A stretch of DNA of 64,000 nt from assembly GCA_964654825.1 (NCBI GenBank), contig CAZZKG010000008.1:1-64000 (forward strand). Direction: 5' to 3'. Made by a program: the position numbers and the translations under genes. Positions 1 to 8,469 of the stretch are shown here, piece after piece. Source of the stretch: CAZZKG01 sp964654825 (lineage in GTDB: Bacteria; Gemmatimonadota; CAZMKB01). The notes beneath the pieces were generated by a model, which did not search any database, had not been told where the DNA came from, and saw nothing but the letters and a program-made list of their open reading frames with translations. Position 1 is the stretch's first letter, and each line of letters opens with the position of its first letter.

Positions 1-201
1 TATCCGGCAACATTTCAGTATGTATTTAATCACCCCCAGCGAAATTGACAAGCACGAGAGAATTGTAGTTACCGGGGATATGGAATTCTTGAATAGGGTT
101 TGAAATTACTGGTGTATTCGTTTGGGCACGGTCAGGGTGATCATTTGATGAGGCACATCTTCTATACCATTGAGTGACGTCATTCGCTCTTCTTACCAAT
201 C
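1..201. other. Window-edge stretch with no supported gene
   Basis: No convincing coding frame, RNA or repeat was seen. A short minus-strand open frame over 26-208 has no start signal and no recognisable motif. This is the 3' flank of the arginase-family gene, which ends at 202. Confidence 0.5.
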
Positions 202-1110
202 TTACCAATGTGTATGTCCAAGTTCCAGTGCTCTGACAACACCATTGACAAATCGTTGGGCTAGCGTTCCATCCTTGTCACGCTTGGCGTTGAATTCGGT
301 GATGACGAGTCCAGCAAACTTAGGGCTGGAGATAAAGACCTTCAATATCTCCATCGCTTCCCTAAAACTTAGTCCGTGCTCATGAGGAACATCTGCCACC
401 GGAAGATCATGGAAATCAATCACATCCACGTCAAAGTGAACAAGGAACTGCTCCACTTTGTCCTCCAGTTGAGCGAGAGCTTTCCTTGACGCTTCTCTGG
501 TTTTCCCTCGAACTTGGGACACTGAATATTTGAGCATCGAACACTGCTCCAGGCGCTGAGTTTCAGCTTCATCCATCCAACCTGAGTCCAAGTTGTATCC
601 AAACACTGTGATGTCCTCTTCAGACATGAGCGGATAACGATGACCAATGTGGGACAGCTCGTCAGCACCTTTTCCTATGATGTGAGCCAGACCCATTCCG
701 TCGAATATTCCCGAGAGTGTATCTGCCGGGGTGTTCAGATCGGTACCCCCATCAAAGTACATCAGCCCAAGATTGGGGAACTGGCTTACCAAGCCAGCTA
801 GGACACCCAATGTAATTGTACAGTCTCCACCCAGTACAATAGGTTTCGCTCGTTGGCACACAGCACTGTCAACTTGGCCGGTGACTCGTTTGGCCACATC
901 GCAAACAAGGGCAAGATTCTGCTGTTTTGGATGCTGTGCATCAGGGCGAAAGGAGACTTCAGGCAGGTCACCGAAGTCAAGCACTTCCAAGCCTGCCGAA
1001 CGGAGATGTTCAATGAAGCCTGCACGACGAAATGCCTGAGGAGCTAATTCTTGTCCACTTCCATGTGCACCCGCGCTGGATGGAACACCAATGACGGCAA
1101 CTCTATTCAT
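202..1110 (-). CDS. Arginase/agmatinase-family (ureohydrolase fold) protein with altered metal site
   Basis: 302 residues, the usual length for the ureohydrolase family, whose members hydrolyse guanidino compounds at a dinuclear Mn centre. The landmarks are present but changed: the first ligand motif reads GGDC (residues 94-97) instead of GGDH, the DAHxD motif reads DGGTD (120-124), and the DxD pair is kept (FDVDVID, 226-232). TEFNAKRD at 271-278 fits the late conserved Glu region. GGDC occurs in a subgroup of arginase-like proteins, but loss of the second His as well makes classical arginase activity doubtful. The start is ATG after GGAGTGATGT. It follows the SGNH-like gene by 40 bp on the same strand, so the two may be cotranscribed. 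Fold call firm; substrate unknown. Confidence 0.8.
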   Translation of the reverse strand: MNRVAVIGVPSSAGAHGSGQELAPQAFRRAGFIEHLRSAGLEVLDFGDLPEVSFRPDAQHPKQQNLALVCDVAKRVTGQVDSAVCQRAKPIVLGGDCTITLGVLAGLVSQFPNLGLMYFDGGTDLNTPADTLSGIFDGMGLAHIIGKGADELSHIGHRYPLMSEEDITVFGYNLDSGWMDEAETQRLEQCSMLKYSVSQVRGKTREASRKALAQLEDKVEQFLVHFDVDVIDFHDLPVADVPHEHGLSFREAMEILKVFISSPKFAGLVITEFNAKRDKDGTLAQRFVNGVVRALELGHTHW

Positions 1111-1150
1111 ACATCACTCCGTTTTATGGCATTACAACCTGACGAGAGGC

Positions 1151-2071
1151 TCAACCGCCAGGTCCCCATACCCGTAACGAAATGGGTGATCCGTCCGTCT
1201 GTCTGCTCCCAGATCTCCCGACCGGCTGTCCGGTAATGGGTAAGTGTGTTCTGATCACGGTCTCCCAAGTCGTCTTCATATTCATGACGGTCTCCCAGGC
1301 GATCCTCTGGAGAAATTTTCCTTCGGCCGGGGTGACCGAACGGGTACCGTAATAGGGAATACCTTCCGGGCTACTCCTCCATAACACCGCAAAAAAAACA
1401 CAGGCTGTCAGATAGGTCCCGTGATAGTTTGGATGGTAACCATCTTCATCATAGAGATCCAGATCCGGATTCTCCATGAGAGACCGCTGCCATGCCAAGC
1501 CGACAGGTGAAAGCGTGGCGTCGAGTTCGTCGGCGATACCCTGATAGACCGGTACGAGCTGATCGATCATCTCCGGCTCGTCCCTCCAGGCCCATGTCAT
1601 GAAAAATACCGTACTGGCACCGCTCTTATGTATTAATTCATCCAGCAGACGTGCGTATGTGTACATGTTTTCGGTGTCTGTTATGGATAACCTGCTGTGC
1701 TCCTGCAAAACCACGACGTCCCAATCCCCGTTCCAGATCGTATTAGTGGTATTGTCATTGAACCAGTGATTTCTGAGTGAGGCGCCGGCGATCCAAACAT
1801 TTTCAGCAGTGACTTGCTGTAATGAATCGGCGGAGTCAACGAGGCCTGCAAGGTGCGTGTCGACACCGTCGTTGAAGCCGGTAAGGCTGTTCCCGACGAA
1901 GAGAATTCGAGACGGCGGACTGTACCCTTTTCCCGGTCCGGCAGGGGAATTACCGCTATTACAGTGAACAATCAGAGGAAGCACCAGCAGGAGGATGAAT
2001 CTTCTGGATGTGATTCTCATGAGAGACAATCTCGCTATCCGGTATCGGAAGGAAGAGGTAAAATTCCGCAT
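1151..2071 (-). CDS. Secreted SGNH/GDSL-like hydrolase, hypothetical
   Basis: 306 residues. A hydrophobic segment (about residues 25-36, [13 protein letters not shown]) suggests a signal peptide or a non-standard lipoprotein signal. The mature part opens with [14 protein letters not shown], which resembles block I of SGNH hydrolases (GxS), and near residue 225 DGYHPNYHG resembles the DxxH block V. This suggests a serine esterase acting on an envelope or extracellular ester. The start is uncertain: ATG 2071 has an AAGGA Shine-Dalgarno, but an internal ATG at 2020 places the signal peptide exactly at the N-terminus and fits better with the promoter at 2086-2114. The last 25 residues are polar and low-complexity. 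Confidence 0.65.
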   Translation of the reverse strand: MRNFTSSFRYRIARLSLMRITSRRFILLLVLPLIVHCNSGNSPAGPGKGYSPPSRILFVGNSLTGFNDGVDTHLAGLVDSADSLQQVTAENVWIAGASLRNHWFNDNTTNTIWNGDWDVVVLQEHSRLSITDTENMYTYARLLDELIHKSGASTVFFMTWAWRDEPEMIDQLVPVYQGIADELDATLSPVGLAWQRSLMENPDLDLYDEDGYHPNYHGTYLTACVFFAVLWRSSPEGIPYYGTRSVTPAEGKFLQRIAWETVMNMKTTWETVIRTHLPITGQPVGRSGSRQTDGSPISLRVWGPGG

Positions 2072-2085
2072 TGGTTATCCTTCAG

Positions 2086-2114
2086 ATTGTACTTGACACA
2101 ACGGGATATGTCAA
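2086..2114 (-). promoter_or_regulatory. Sigma-70-type promoter for the SGNH-like gene
   Basis: On the minus strand TTGACA (2114-2109), a 17-bp spacer and TACAAT (2091-2086). The expected start point, near 2079, lies just ahead of ATG 2071, which leaves almost no leader for that start and favours ATG 2020. The TTGACA also forms a 7-bp inverted repeat with CTTGACA at 2092-2098. Confidence 0.7.
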
Positions 2115-2324
2115 GTAAGAGACAGTATCAGGCGGAATGACTTCTTCGTCTCAAAAGCATCATATTACGAGTGGAAGTCACGGATTCACAACCAGCATTT
2201 CTTCGACACGTCCATCGTTGACAGGGGAAAACACATCGTATATTTTAGCGGGTACCCGGAAATTTGAACTCTCGAGATCCCTCAACCGGAAGCGATTGTG
2301 AAGCCAGAGAGAAATTGATTAATC

Positions 2325-4469
2325 ATGCAGGATGACGAAAATACCGGTCAGCCGTCGGAAGACTTCCAGTCTTCCGAGCTCGAGTACCTCTTCAAGCCCA
2401 GGGGCGTTGCCATTCTGGGTGCCTCCGAAAACCCCGACAAGATAGGGCACCTCATCCTCAAAAATATCATTGACGGTGGTTACAAAGGCGGCGTGTTTCC
2501 CGTCAACCTGAAAAGCAGGAAAATCCTCGGCGTAAAGACCTTCGTTTCAGTTGAAGAGATCAAAAAGACGATAGACATCGCTGTTATTGCTCTCCCGCGA
2601 AAAGTCGTCATCGAATCCATCCATCAGTGCGGCAGAGCGGGTGTTCAGTTCCTCGTTGTCATCACCGCGGGTTTCAGTGAAGTCGGGAATCTAGTCGAGG
2701 AGAGGGAACTCGTCGCGACCGCCTCCTCCTACGGGATGAGAATTCTGGGGCCGAACATATTCGGCCTGTACTCCTCGGCTTCGAGGCTCAACGCCACCTT
2801 CGGACCCCCTGAGATCAGGGCCGGGGCGATCACCATGATCACGCAATCGGGCGCTCTCGGGGTCGCACTCATGGGGAAAACCGTGGTCGAAAAACTCGGC
2901 CTCTCAGGCGTCGTTGGCATCGGGAACAAAGCGGACATCTCCGAAGTCGATCTCCTCGAATACATGTCCACCGACAGCCTCACGAGGGCGGTACTCGTCT
3001 ATCTCGAAGGCACCAGGGAGGGAAAGGAACTCCTCCGGATTCTCAATTCCCTCGTACCACGCAAACCCGTCGTCATGATCAAGGCGGGGAGATCAGCCAA
3101 AGGAGCCCGGGCAGCCGCCTCCCACACCGGTTCGCTTGCGGGATCAGACCTGGTCTTCGACTCCGCCATGCGACAGAGCGGGGTGTTGCGGGCACAGGAC
3201 GTGAACGAAGCCTTCGATTGGCTGAGGGCACTGTCGACCCAACCAGCCCCCGGGGGTGAAGAAGTGGTCATCCTGACCAACGGCGGGGGTGTCGGCGTGA
3301 TGGCCACCGACGCCGCCGAACGATGCGAGCTGAATCTCCTGGATGATCTGGCATACCTGGATAAAACATTCGGCCCTCATGTCCCTGCCTTCGGAAGTAC
3401 GAAAAATCCGATCGACATCACCGGGCAGGGACGAGAGGACGACAATATCAGGATACTCGAAAAAGCACTCACCGAAGATCGAATCTACGGAATTGTCGCT
3501 CTGTTCTGTGAGATGGCGATCACGAATCCCGACACCCTCTCGAGCAGGATCATCGAAATGATGAAGAAACACACGCACAAGCCGGTGTCGTTTGCACTCA
3601 TCGGCGGAGAGAAGATGGAGCTCGTGATGCAGCGTCTCAACGATGCGGGGATCCCGGCATACGGTTATCCCGAAGCGGCGGTCTCCGCCCTGTCCGCAAT
3701 TTACCGATGGTGGCGATACAATTCTGAAGACAAGGGAAAGATCGCTCCGCTCAACGTGGACTTCACTGCCATCAGGGGAGTCATAGAGCATGTACGGAGA
3801 ATGAACCGACGGCAGCTACTCGAGGTGGAGGCCAAAAAGGTTTTCGAAATCCTCGGTATACGCTCACCTCAGGCACGTGCTGTCCACAGGCTCGATGAAT
3901 GTATTCAGGCCGCGGAGGAAATCGGATACCCGGTTGTCCTCAAGATCATCTCGCCGGATATCGTCCACAAAACGGAAGCGGGTGGAGTGAAGATCGGGAT
4001 CGAAAATTCCGATGAAGTTGCGTATGCATACAAATCGATCATGGCAAACTGCAGGAGAGAATTCCCGAGAGCACTCATAAGAGGTGTGACGGTAAATCAG
4101 ATGATCACGGGTGGGATCGAAACCATTGTGGGTGCCAGTACCGACCCATCTTTCGGTCCGGTGGTGATGTTCGGCCTTGGAGGTATATACGTCGAGGTGT
4201 TGAAGGATGTGGTGTTTAGAGTTTCCCCGGTTACCAGAAAAGAAGCCCGGAAGATGGTGGAGGAAATCGAATCATTTCCCCTCCTCCTCGGCGCCCGGGG
4301 GGAGAAGGTCAAAGATATCAGATCGATAACGGACGTGTTATACAGAATCGGTGTCCTCGTCGATGTCATTCGAGATATCGCCGAACTCGATATTAACCCT
4401 CTTATGGTCATGGACCGGGGAAAGGGGAGCTGGGCGCTGGATGCCAGGATAAGACTTCATGCACAGTAA
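2325..4469 (+). CDS. Acyl-CoA/acetate--CoA ligase (ADP-forming), fused alpha and beta subunits
   Basis: 714 residues, the normal size for single-chain NDP-forming acyl-CoA synthetases, which interconvert acyl-CoA + ADP + Pi with acid + CoA + ATP. Domain order: CoA-binding Rossmann domain (about 20-150, with RGVAILGASENP and GPNIFG), succinyl-CoA-ligase-like domains (about 160-450) with the phosphorylated His in SHTGSLAGSD (H267), and a C-terminal ATP-grasp domain (about 490-714, with GYPVVLKIISPDIVHKTEAG). Acts in the cytosol in energy conservation from acyl-CoA or in acid activation. The gene lies 58 bp upstream of the P-loop/DRTGG gene on the same strand, suggesting joint control. GPNIFG replaces the usual GPNC. 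Substrate range cannot be read from sequence. Confidence 0.9.
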   Translation: MQDDENTGQPSEDFQSSELEYLFKPRGVAILGASENPDKIGHLILKNIIDGGYKGGVFPVNLKSRKILGVKTFVSVEEIKKTIDIAVIALPRKVVIESIHQCGRAGVQFLVVITAGFSEVGNLVEERELVATASSYGMRILGPNIFGLYSSASRLNATFGPPEIRAGAITMITQSGALGVALMGKTVVEKLGLSGVVGIGNKADISEVDLLEYMSTDSLTRAVLVYLEGTREGKELLRILNSLVPRKPVVMIKAGRSAKGARAAASHTGSLAGSDLVFDSAMRQSGVLRAQDVNEAFDWLRALSTQPAPGGEEVVILTNGGGVGVMATDAAERCELNLLDDLAYLDKTFGPHVPAFGSTKNPIDITGQGREDDNIRILEKALTEDRIYGIVALFCEMAITNPDTLSSRIIEMMKKHTHKPVSFALIGGEKMELVMQRLNDAGIPAYGYPEAAVSALSAIYRWWRYNSEDKGKIAPLNVDFTAIRGVIEHVRRMNRRQLLEVEAKKVFEILGIRSPQARAVHRLDECIQAAEEIGYPVVLKIISPDIVHKTEAGGVKIGIENSDEVAYAYKSIMANCRREFPRALIRGVTVNQMITGGIETIVGASTDPSFGPVVMFGLGGIYVEVLKDVVFRVSPVTRKEARKMVEEIESFPLLLGARGEKVKDIRSITDVLYRIGVLVDVIRDIAELDINPLMVMDRGKGSWALDARIRLHAQ

Positions 4470-4527
4470 CCGGTGACAAACATACTACTCAACATGTAAA
4501 ATCGATATATCGAAAGGAGCGAGGGTT

Positions 4528-5577
4528 ATGAAAAAATTTCTGATCACATCGACCAGAACAGGGGCCGGGAAAACGACGATCGCCCTCGGAATTCTGTTGA
4601 ACCAGAAAGAACAGCTTAAGATATCCTACTTCAAACCATTCGGCGATCACATGGTGACGCGGGAAAAGAAACTCTGTGACAGGGATGCGGAATTGATAGT
4701 GGATGTCCTCCGGCTCGGGGTCAATCCATGTGAACTCTCGGTTGCCTTCGACTATGAGACACTGATCGAAGACATGAGTACGGCACAGCTGATCTCCTCG
4801 ATCACCAGGAAGGGAGAGAAGGTCTTCTTTGGGTACGATCTGGCTCTAATCGAAAGCGCCCGTAACTTTTCATACGGCGGATTCATGGGATTCGATGCAA
4901 TATCGCTCTCTGAGCTTTTCGAATCTGAAATACTGCTGGTTGCGGATGGTGACGCCGGTTTGATCGTAGACAAGTGTATCATAGTCGAGCAGGTCATAAA
5001 AAACAAAAATGTCACCCTCGCCGGGGTTATCATCAACAATGTGCGCGAGGCCGATTTTGATCACGTGAGAAGTATCGCAGTGCCGGCTCTCGAAAAGAGC
5101 GGTGTTAAAGTTCTCGGGATCGTTCCTCACTCCCCTACGCTCTTCCAGGCCACCGCGGAGCTCGTGGCGGAGAGACTTGGGGCCAAGGTACTCTCCGGTG
5201 AAAAGGGGATCGACAAGCCTATCGGAAAGATCCTCGTCGGAGCGATGCGGGCCGACACGGCACTGCAGATGAGAAGTCTGTACGAACCGAACAAGCTCAT
5301 CATCACCGGCGGCGATCGAGTCGACATGATTATGACGGCTTTTGATACCAGCACCTCCTGTATCGTCCTCACGGGAAATCTCGTCCCCCATCCCCGAATT
5401 CTGGCAAGGGCGGACGAGCTCGAGATTCCCATGATTTCGGTCCCGCTGGACACCTACACGACAGCCCAGGTAATCGAACGCATCAAAGCCGAGACAAGGG
5501 CCGAGGACACCAAGAAACTGGAGATCATCAGGGGGCTCGTGAGGGACGAAATCGATCTTGAACAGCTGCTGCAGTAA
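4528..5577 (+). CDS. P-loop NTPase (BioD-like) plus DRTGG-domain protein
   Basis: 349 residues. The N-terminus STRTGAGKTTIALG is a Walker A motif of the BioD/SIMIBI kind, as in the N-terminal non-catalytic part of long phosphate acetyltransferases (COG0857). The C-terminal half (about 210-330), with KILVGAMRADTALQ and IITGGDRVDMI, is a DRTGG domain. The catalytic PTA_PTB domain is absent, so this is not a full phosphotransacetylase. A strong Shine-Dalgarno (AAGGAGCGAGGGTT) precedes the ATG. Adjacency to the ADP-forming acyl-CoA synthetase suggests it senses nucleotide or acyl-CoA status or regulates that enzyme; this is inference. Confidence 0.8.
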   Translation: MKKFLITSTRTGAGKTTIALGILLNQKEQLKISYFKPFGDHMVTREKKLCDRDAELIVDVLRLGVNPCELSVAFDYETLIEDMSTAQLISSITRKGEKVFFGYDLALIESARNFSYGGFMGFDAISLSELFESEILLVADGDAGLIVDKCIIVEQVIKNKNVTLAGVIINNVREADFDHVRSIAVPALEKSGVKVLGIVPHSPTLFQATAELVAERLGAKVLSGEKGIDKPIGKILVGAMRADTALQMRSLYEPNKLIITGGDRVDMIMTAFDTSTSCIVLTGNLVPHPRILARADELEIPMISVPLDTYTTAQVIERIKAETRAEDTKKLEIIRGLVRDEIDLEQLLQ

Positions 5578-5647
5578 TCTTGCCGGAGGATTTTTCCACC
5601 GGCAACTTCGCTCTGCTTATTCATATTAAAGCTGTTTACACCCAACG

Positions 5648-5726
5648 ATAAATAGGGACAGTTACCATTTATTGAAAAATAACATAATGGTGACAAAAAA
5701 AATAAATGGTGACTGTCCCTATTTAT
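5648..5726. repeat. REP-like palindromic element overlapping the metG 3' end
   Basis: Two 26-bp arms, 5648-5673 and 5701-5726, are inverted copies with a single G/T wobble position and enclose a 27-bp AT-rich loop. Each arm contains the GGGACAG core flanked by ATTTAT. The right arm contains the TAA stop of metG (5723-5725). Short palindromes of this composition resemble REP sequences mobilised by Y1/RAYT transposases, but no such transposase is in the window. On either strand it would form a long RNA hairpin between two convergent genes and could act as a terminator or RNA stabiliser. Confidence 0.75.
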
Positions 5727-7288
5727 TTGACATCCACTTCAATTCTCGGAAAGAGAGCCGGGCCTTTCCGTACTATTGTTCCATCCTCCATTCCGTGCCA
5801 GATCTCGAGATCCTCGAGAGTTACCATACTGTAACCGCCTTCGAGCCCTATCTGAGTCCACAACTCGAATGCTTTGGAAGGGATCAGCGGTTTTGCAAGA
5901 ATGGAGATGTGTCTCAGTGATTCGACAAGGTTGTAGAGAACATTGCGAAGCCTTTTTTCATTCGATGAATCTTTGGCAAGCTCCCAGGGAGCGTTATCCT
6001 CGATGTACGCGTCAGCTCTCTTGATGAGTTTCCAGACCTCTGCGCAGGCCATGTGGAGTTCGTAGGATTCCATGTATTTCATGTAATTCGACCTGACTGA
6101 TTCGGCGGCAAGCTTGAGAGGGTCATTGTCCTGGGCCTCGGTCGCTTTCATGATGGTACTGTCCTGGTATTTCTCCAGCATACTGAGGACCCGCGAGAGA
6201 AGATTACCGAGCCCGTTGGCGAGGTCGGCATTGTATCGCTCGATAAACCGGGCCCAGGAAAAATCACCATCCTTCCCACACGGAATCTCCCTTATCAAAA
6301 AATACCTGACTGCCGCAGCCCCGTAATCTCTGATGATTTCATTCGGATCGATCTCGGCCCCGCTCGTCTTGCTTACCTTCTCCCCCTCGATACTGATAAA
6401 TCCATGGCCGAATATAGTCCCGGGGAGTTCGATCCGGGCCGACATCAGCATGGCAGGCCAGATGATGCCGTGAAACCTGGTAATGTCCTTGCCGACGAGA
6501 TGGAAATCGGCCGGCCAGTACCTTCTGAACTTCTTCTCATTGTGGGAGAAACCTATACCCGAAAGATAGTTGATGAGCGCATCGAACCACACGTAGACAA
6601 CACACTTCTCATCAAACGGGAGAGGGATACCCCAACGGGTACTCGATCGAGAGATGCTGATATCCTTGAGACCGTCCTTGAGAAGATTGATGATCTCGTT
6701 TTTTCTCGACTCGGGAAGGATAAAATCCGGGTTCTTCTCGATGTGATCGAGCAGGGGTTTACGATACTTCGTAAGGCGAAAGAAGTAGTTCTCCTCCTCG
6801 ATCCACTCAGCTTTGATCCCGTGATTGGGACAGAGCCCATCTTCGAGACCCTCCTCATCGTAAAATGTCTCACACGAAACACAATACCACCCCTCATAGG
6901 TACCCTTGAAGATGTCGCCCGCATCATAGATTCTTCCAAGCACTTCCTGTACTGAAGCAATATGCCGGGCCTCTGTAGTCCGAATAAAATCATCATACGA
7001 GACGTTGAGCATCTGCCATGTGCTTTCGAAGTCTATCGCCATCTTGTCGCAGTAATCCAGAGGATTCATCCCGAGTTCCCGGGCCCTCCTCTCGACATTC
7101 AGGCTGTGCTCGTCGTTTCCCATTAAAAAACGAACATCGTAGCCGGCGAGTTTTTTATAACGGGCGATCACATCACCGATGATCTTTTCATATGCGGTGC
7201 CCAAATGAGGTGGGCTGTTTACGTAGTCTATCGCGGTAGTGATGAAAAACTTCGGCTGAGTATTGTCATCGTCTCCACTAACCGACAT
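5723..7288 (-). CDS. metG: Methionine--tRNA ligase
   Basis: 521 residues from ATG 7288. Class I aminoacyl-tRNA synthetase that charges tRNA-Met. The HIGH-type motif is PPHLGTAYEK (about 27-36) and the KMSKS-type motif is KVSKTSG (about 300). The zinc knuckle reads CVSC...CPNHG, the single-knuckle form seen in Thermus-type enzymes. The C-terminal alpha-helical anticodon-binding domain is present, but there is no C-terminal tRBD (Trbp111-like) extension. The ATG overlaps the TGA of the upstream acidic ORF (TGATG), indicating translational coupling. The gene is last in the long minus-strand run, and its stop codon is supplied by the palindromic repeat at 5648-5726, so that repeat may have replaced the original end. 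Confidence 0.95.
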   Translation of the reverse strand: MSVSGDDDNTQPKFFITTAIDYVNSPPHLGTAYEKIIGDVIARYKKLAGYDVRFLMGNDEHSLNVERRARELGMNPLDYCDKMAIDFESTWQMLNVSYDDFIRTTEARHIASVQEVLGRIYDAGDIFKGTYEGWYCVSCETFYDEEGLEDGLCPNHGIKAEWIEEENYFFRLTKYRKPLLDHIEKNPDFILPESRKNEIINLLKDGLKDISISRSSTRWGIPLPFDEKCVVYVWFDALINYLSGIGFSHNEKKFRRYWPADFHLVGKDITRFHGIIWPAMLMSARIELPGTIFGHGFISIEGEKVSKTSGAEIDPNEIIRDYGAAAVRYFLIREIPCGKDGDFSWARFIERYNADLANGLGNLLSRVLSMLEKYQDSTIMKATEAQDNDPLKLAAESVRSNYMKYMESYELHMACAEVWKLIKRADAYIEDNAPWELAKDSSNEKRLRNVLYNLVESLRHISILAKPLIPSKAFELWTQIGLEGGYSMVTLEDLEIWHGMEDGTIVRKGPALFPRIEVDVK

Positions 7289-7431
7289 CAAAATTCTTCC
7301 TCGTCCTCGTCAAAAAGATCTTCTTCTTCCTCTAAATCATCCAACTCATCGAGGTCTTCCTCGTCGATATCGAGATCCTCATCATCGATATCGTAATCGG
7401 AAGGATTTGATTCACTGATTAGCCTGAGCAT
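7288..7431 (-). CDS. Small, highly acidic protein between ricT and metG
   Basis: 47 residues, starting MLRLISES and continuing almost entirely in Asp and Glu (roughly three fifths acidic), ending DEDEEEF. Support for it being real: a strong Shine-Dalgarno (GGAGGAGGGACC) before ATG 7431, and a TGA stop that overlaps the metG ATG by one base. No family recognised. Such tails resemble the acidic ends of RNA polymerase delta or nucleic-acid-mimic proteins, but no function can be assigned. A Ser/Arg-rich frame on the opposite strand is its shadow. Confidence 0.65.
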   Translation of the reverse strand: MLRLISESNPSDYDIDDEDLDIDEEDLDELDDLEEEEDLFDEDEEEF

Positions 7432-7471
7432 GGTCCCTCCTCCATTTTCAGACAGTTACCACGTGCGGATT

Positions 7472-7496
7472 ATGCTATCGCTTTGCTCGATAGCAT
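7472..7496. other. Perfect 9-bp stem-loop upstream of the acidic ORF
   Basis: ATGCTATCG (7472-7480) and CGATAGCAT (7488-7496) enclose a 7-base loop. It lies between the ricT stop (7525) and the acidic ORF start (7431). No T-run follows on either strand, so it looks like an RNA processing or attenuation hairpin rather than a terminator. Confidence 0.55.
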
Positions 7497-7524
7497 TGCA
7501 AGGTCTTCAATACTACGTCGCACA

Positions 7525-8343
7525 CTACAACGACTCATCCATCTCCCGCCTCAGGTCATTAAGAAAAACCTCACGGGTGTTTCCATTACCCTTAACAAGT
7601 TCAATTTTACCACTGAAAAAATCAACGCTTTTTACTCTCTCTTTTCCCCTCTTCGTTTTCACCTCCTTTCCAACACCTGGAAATGTATTTTTACACTCGA
7701 GGTAGAAGTCTCGTTCATAAATGAGACAGCACATGAGCCGCCCGCAGCAGCCGGAAATGTTGGCGGGATTAAGAGAAAGATCCTGATCCTTCGCAGCTCT
7801 CAGTGTGACAGGCTCGAACTCCGTAAGAAACGTACTGCAGCACATCCTTCGGCCGCATCTGCCGAAGCCACCGTGGAGCTTCGCTTTATCTCTGACCCCT
7901 ATCTGTTTGAGCTCGATTCGCATTTTGAATATCGCGGCGAGATCTCTCACCAGCTGTCGGAAATCAACTCGTTCATTGGCGGAAAAATAGAAGCATACTT
8001 TGTTGTCTCCATCAAAATATTCGACTTCGATGAGATCCATCTCGAGACCGTGAGCGTTGATCTTCTCCTGACAGATGCTCATGGCCTCTTCTTCCCGCGC
8101 GGTCCTTGCCTTGAATTTGTTCAAATCATCCTGATTGGCAATCCGGAGGACTTTCCCGACGGGCAGTTTCCATTTCTCCTGCCTAATCTGGGCGATACGG
8201 CCCTTGGCATGGATCTTCCCTACCTCGACACCCCGCTGATCCTCGACAACAATACAATCACCCAGCTTCAGCGGCAGAGAGAGGTAGTTGATGTAATACC
8301 CCCGCCTGTTGGCTCTGTACAGGACCTCCACCATATCAGACAT
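7525..8343 (-). CDS. ricT: PSP1-domain protein, RicT (YaaT) homologue
   Basis: 272 residues. The diagnostic PSP1 C-terminal region is present: GGFGRCGRRMCCSTFL (about 155-170) followed by NPANISGCCGRLMCCL, the cysteine-rich signature of RicT/YaaT proteins. In Bacillus RicT works with RicA and RicF as an Fe-S-containing complex that promotes RNase Y cleavage of mRNAs; in other phyla the role is less clear. Start ATG 8343 follows AGGATAAGAGATC. It lies upstream of metG with only the small acidic ORF between, and ricT-metG proximity is also seen in other phyla. Confidence 0.9.
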   Translation of the reverse strand: MSDMVEVLYRANRRGYYINYLSLPLKLGDCIVVEDQRGVEVGKIHAKGRIAQIRQEKWKLPVGKVLRIANQDDLNKFKARTAREEEAMSICQEKINAHGLEMDLIEVEYFDGDNKVCFYFSANERVDFRQLVRDLAAIFKMRIELKQIGVRDKAKLHGGFGRCGRRMCCSTFLTEFEPVTLRAAKDQDLSLNPANISGCCGRLMCCLIYERDFYLECKNTFPGVGKEVKTKRGKERVKSVDFFSGKIELVKGNGNTREVFLNDLRREMDESL

Positions 8344-8469
8344 GATCTCTTATCCTGGCACCTTCCTGTCCCGAAATGGGACATTAATCAATAATAATAA
8401 ACCCGACCGCGATATCAATGCTTCGGTGCCCCTGCCGGCCGCATTGGTTCCCCGATGATGTCATTCCGC

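Noticed and set aside
26..208. Short minus-strand open frame at the window edge
   Set aside because: No start signal, no motif, overlaps the end of the arginase-family gene.
7205..7396. Plus-strand frame rich in Ser and Arg
   Set aside because: Mirror of the acidic ORF on the minus strand; low complexity arises from GAA/GAC codons read in reverse.
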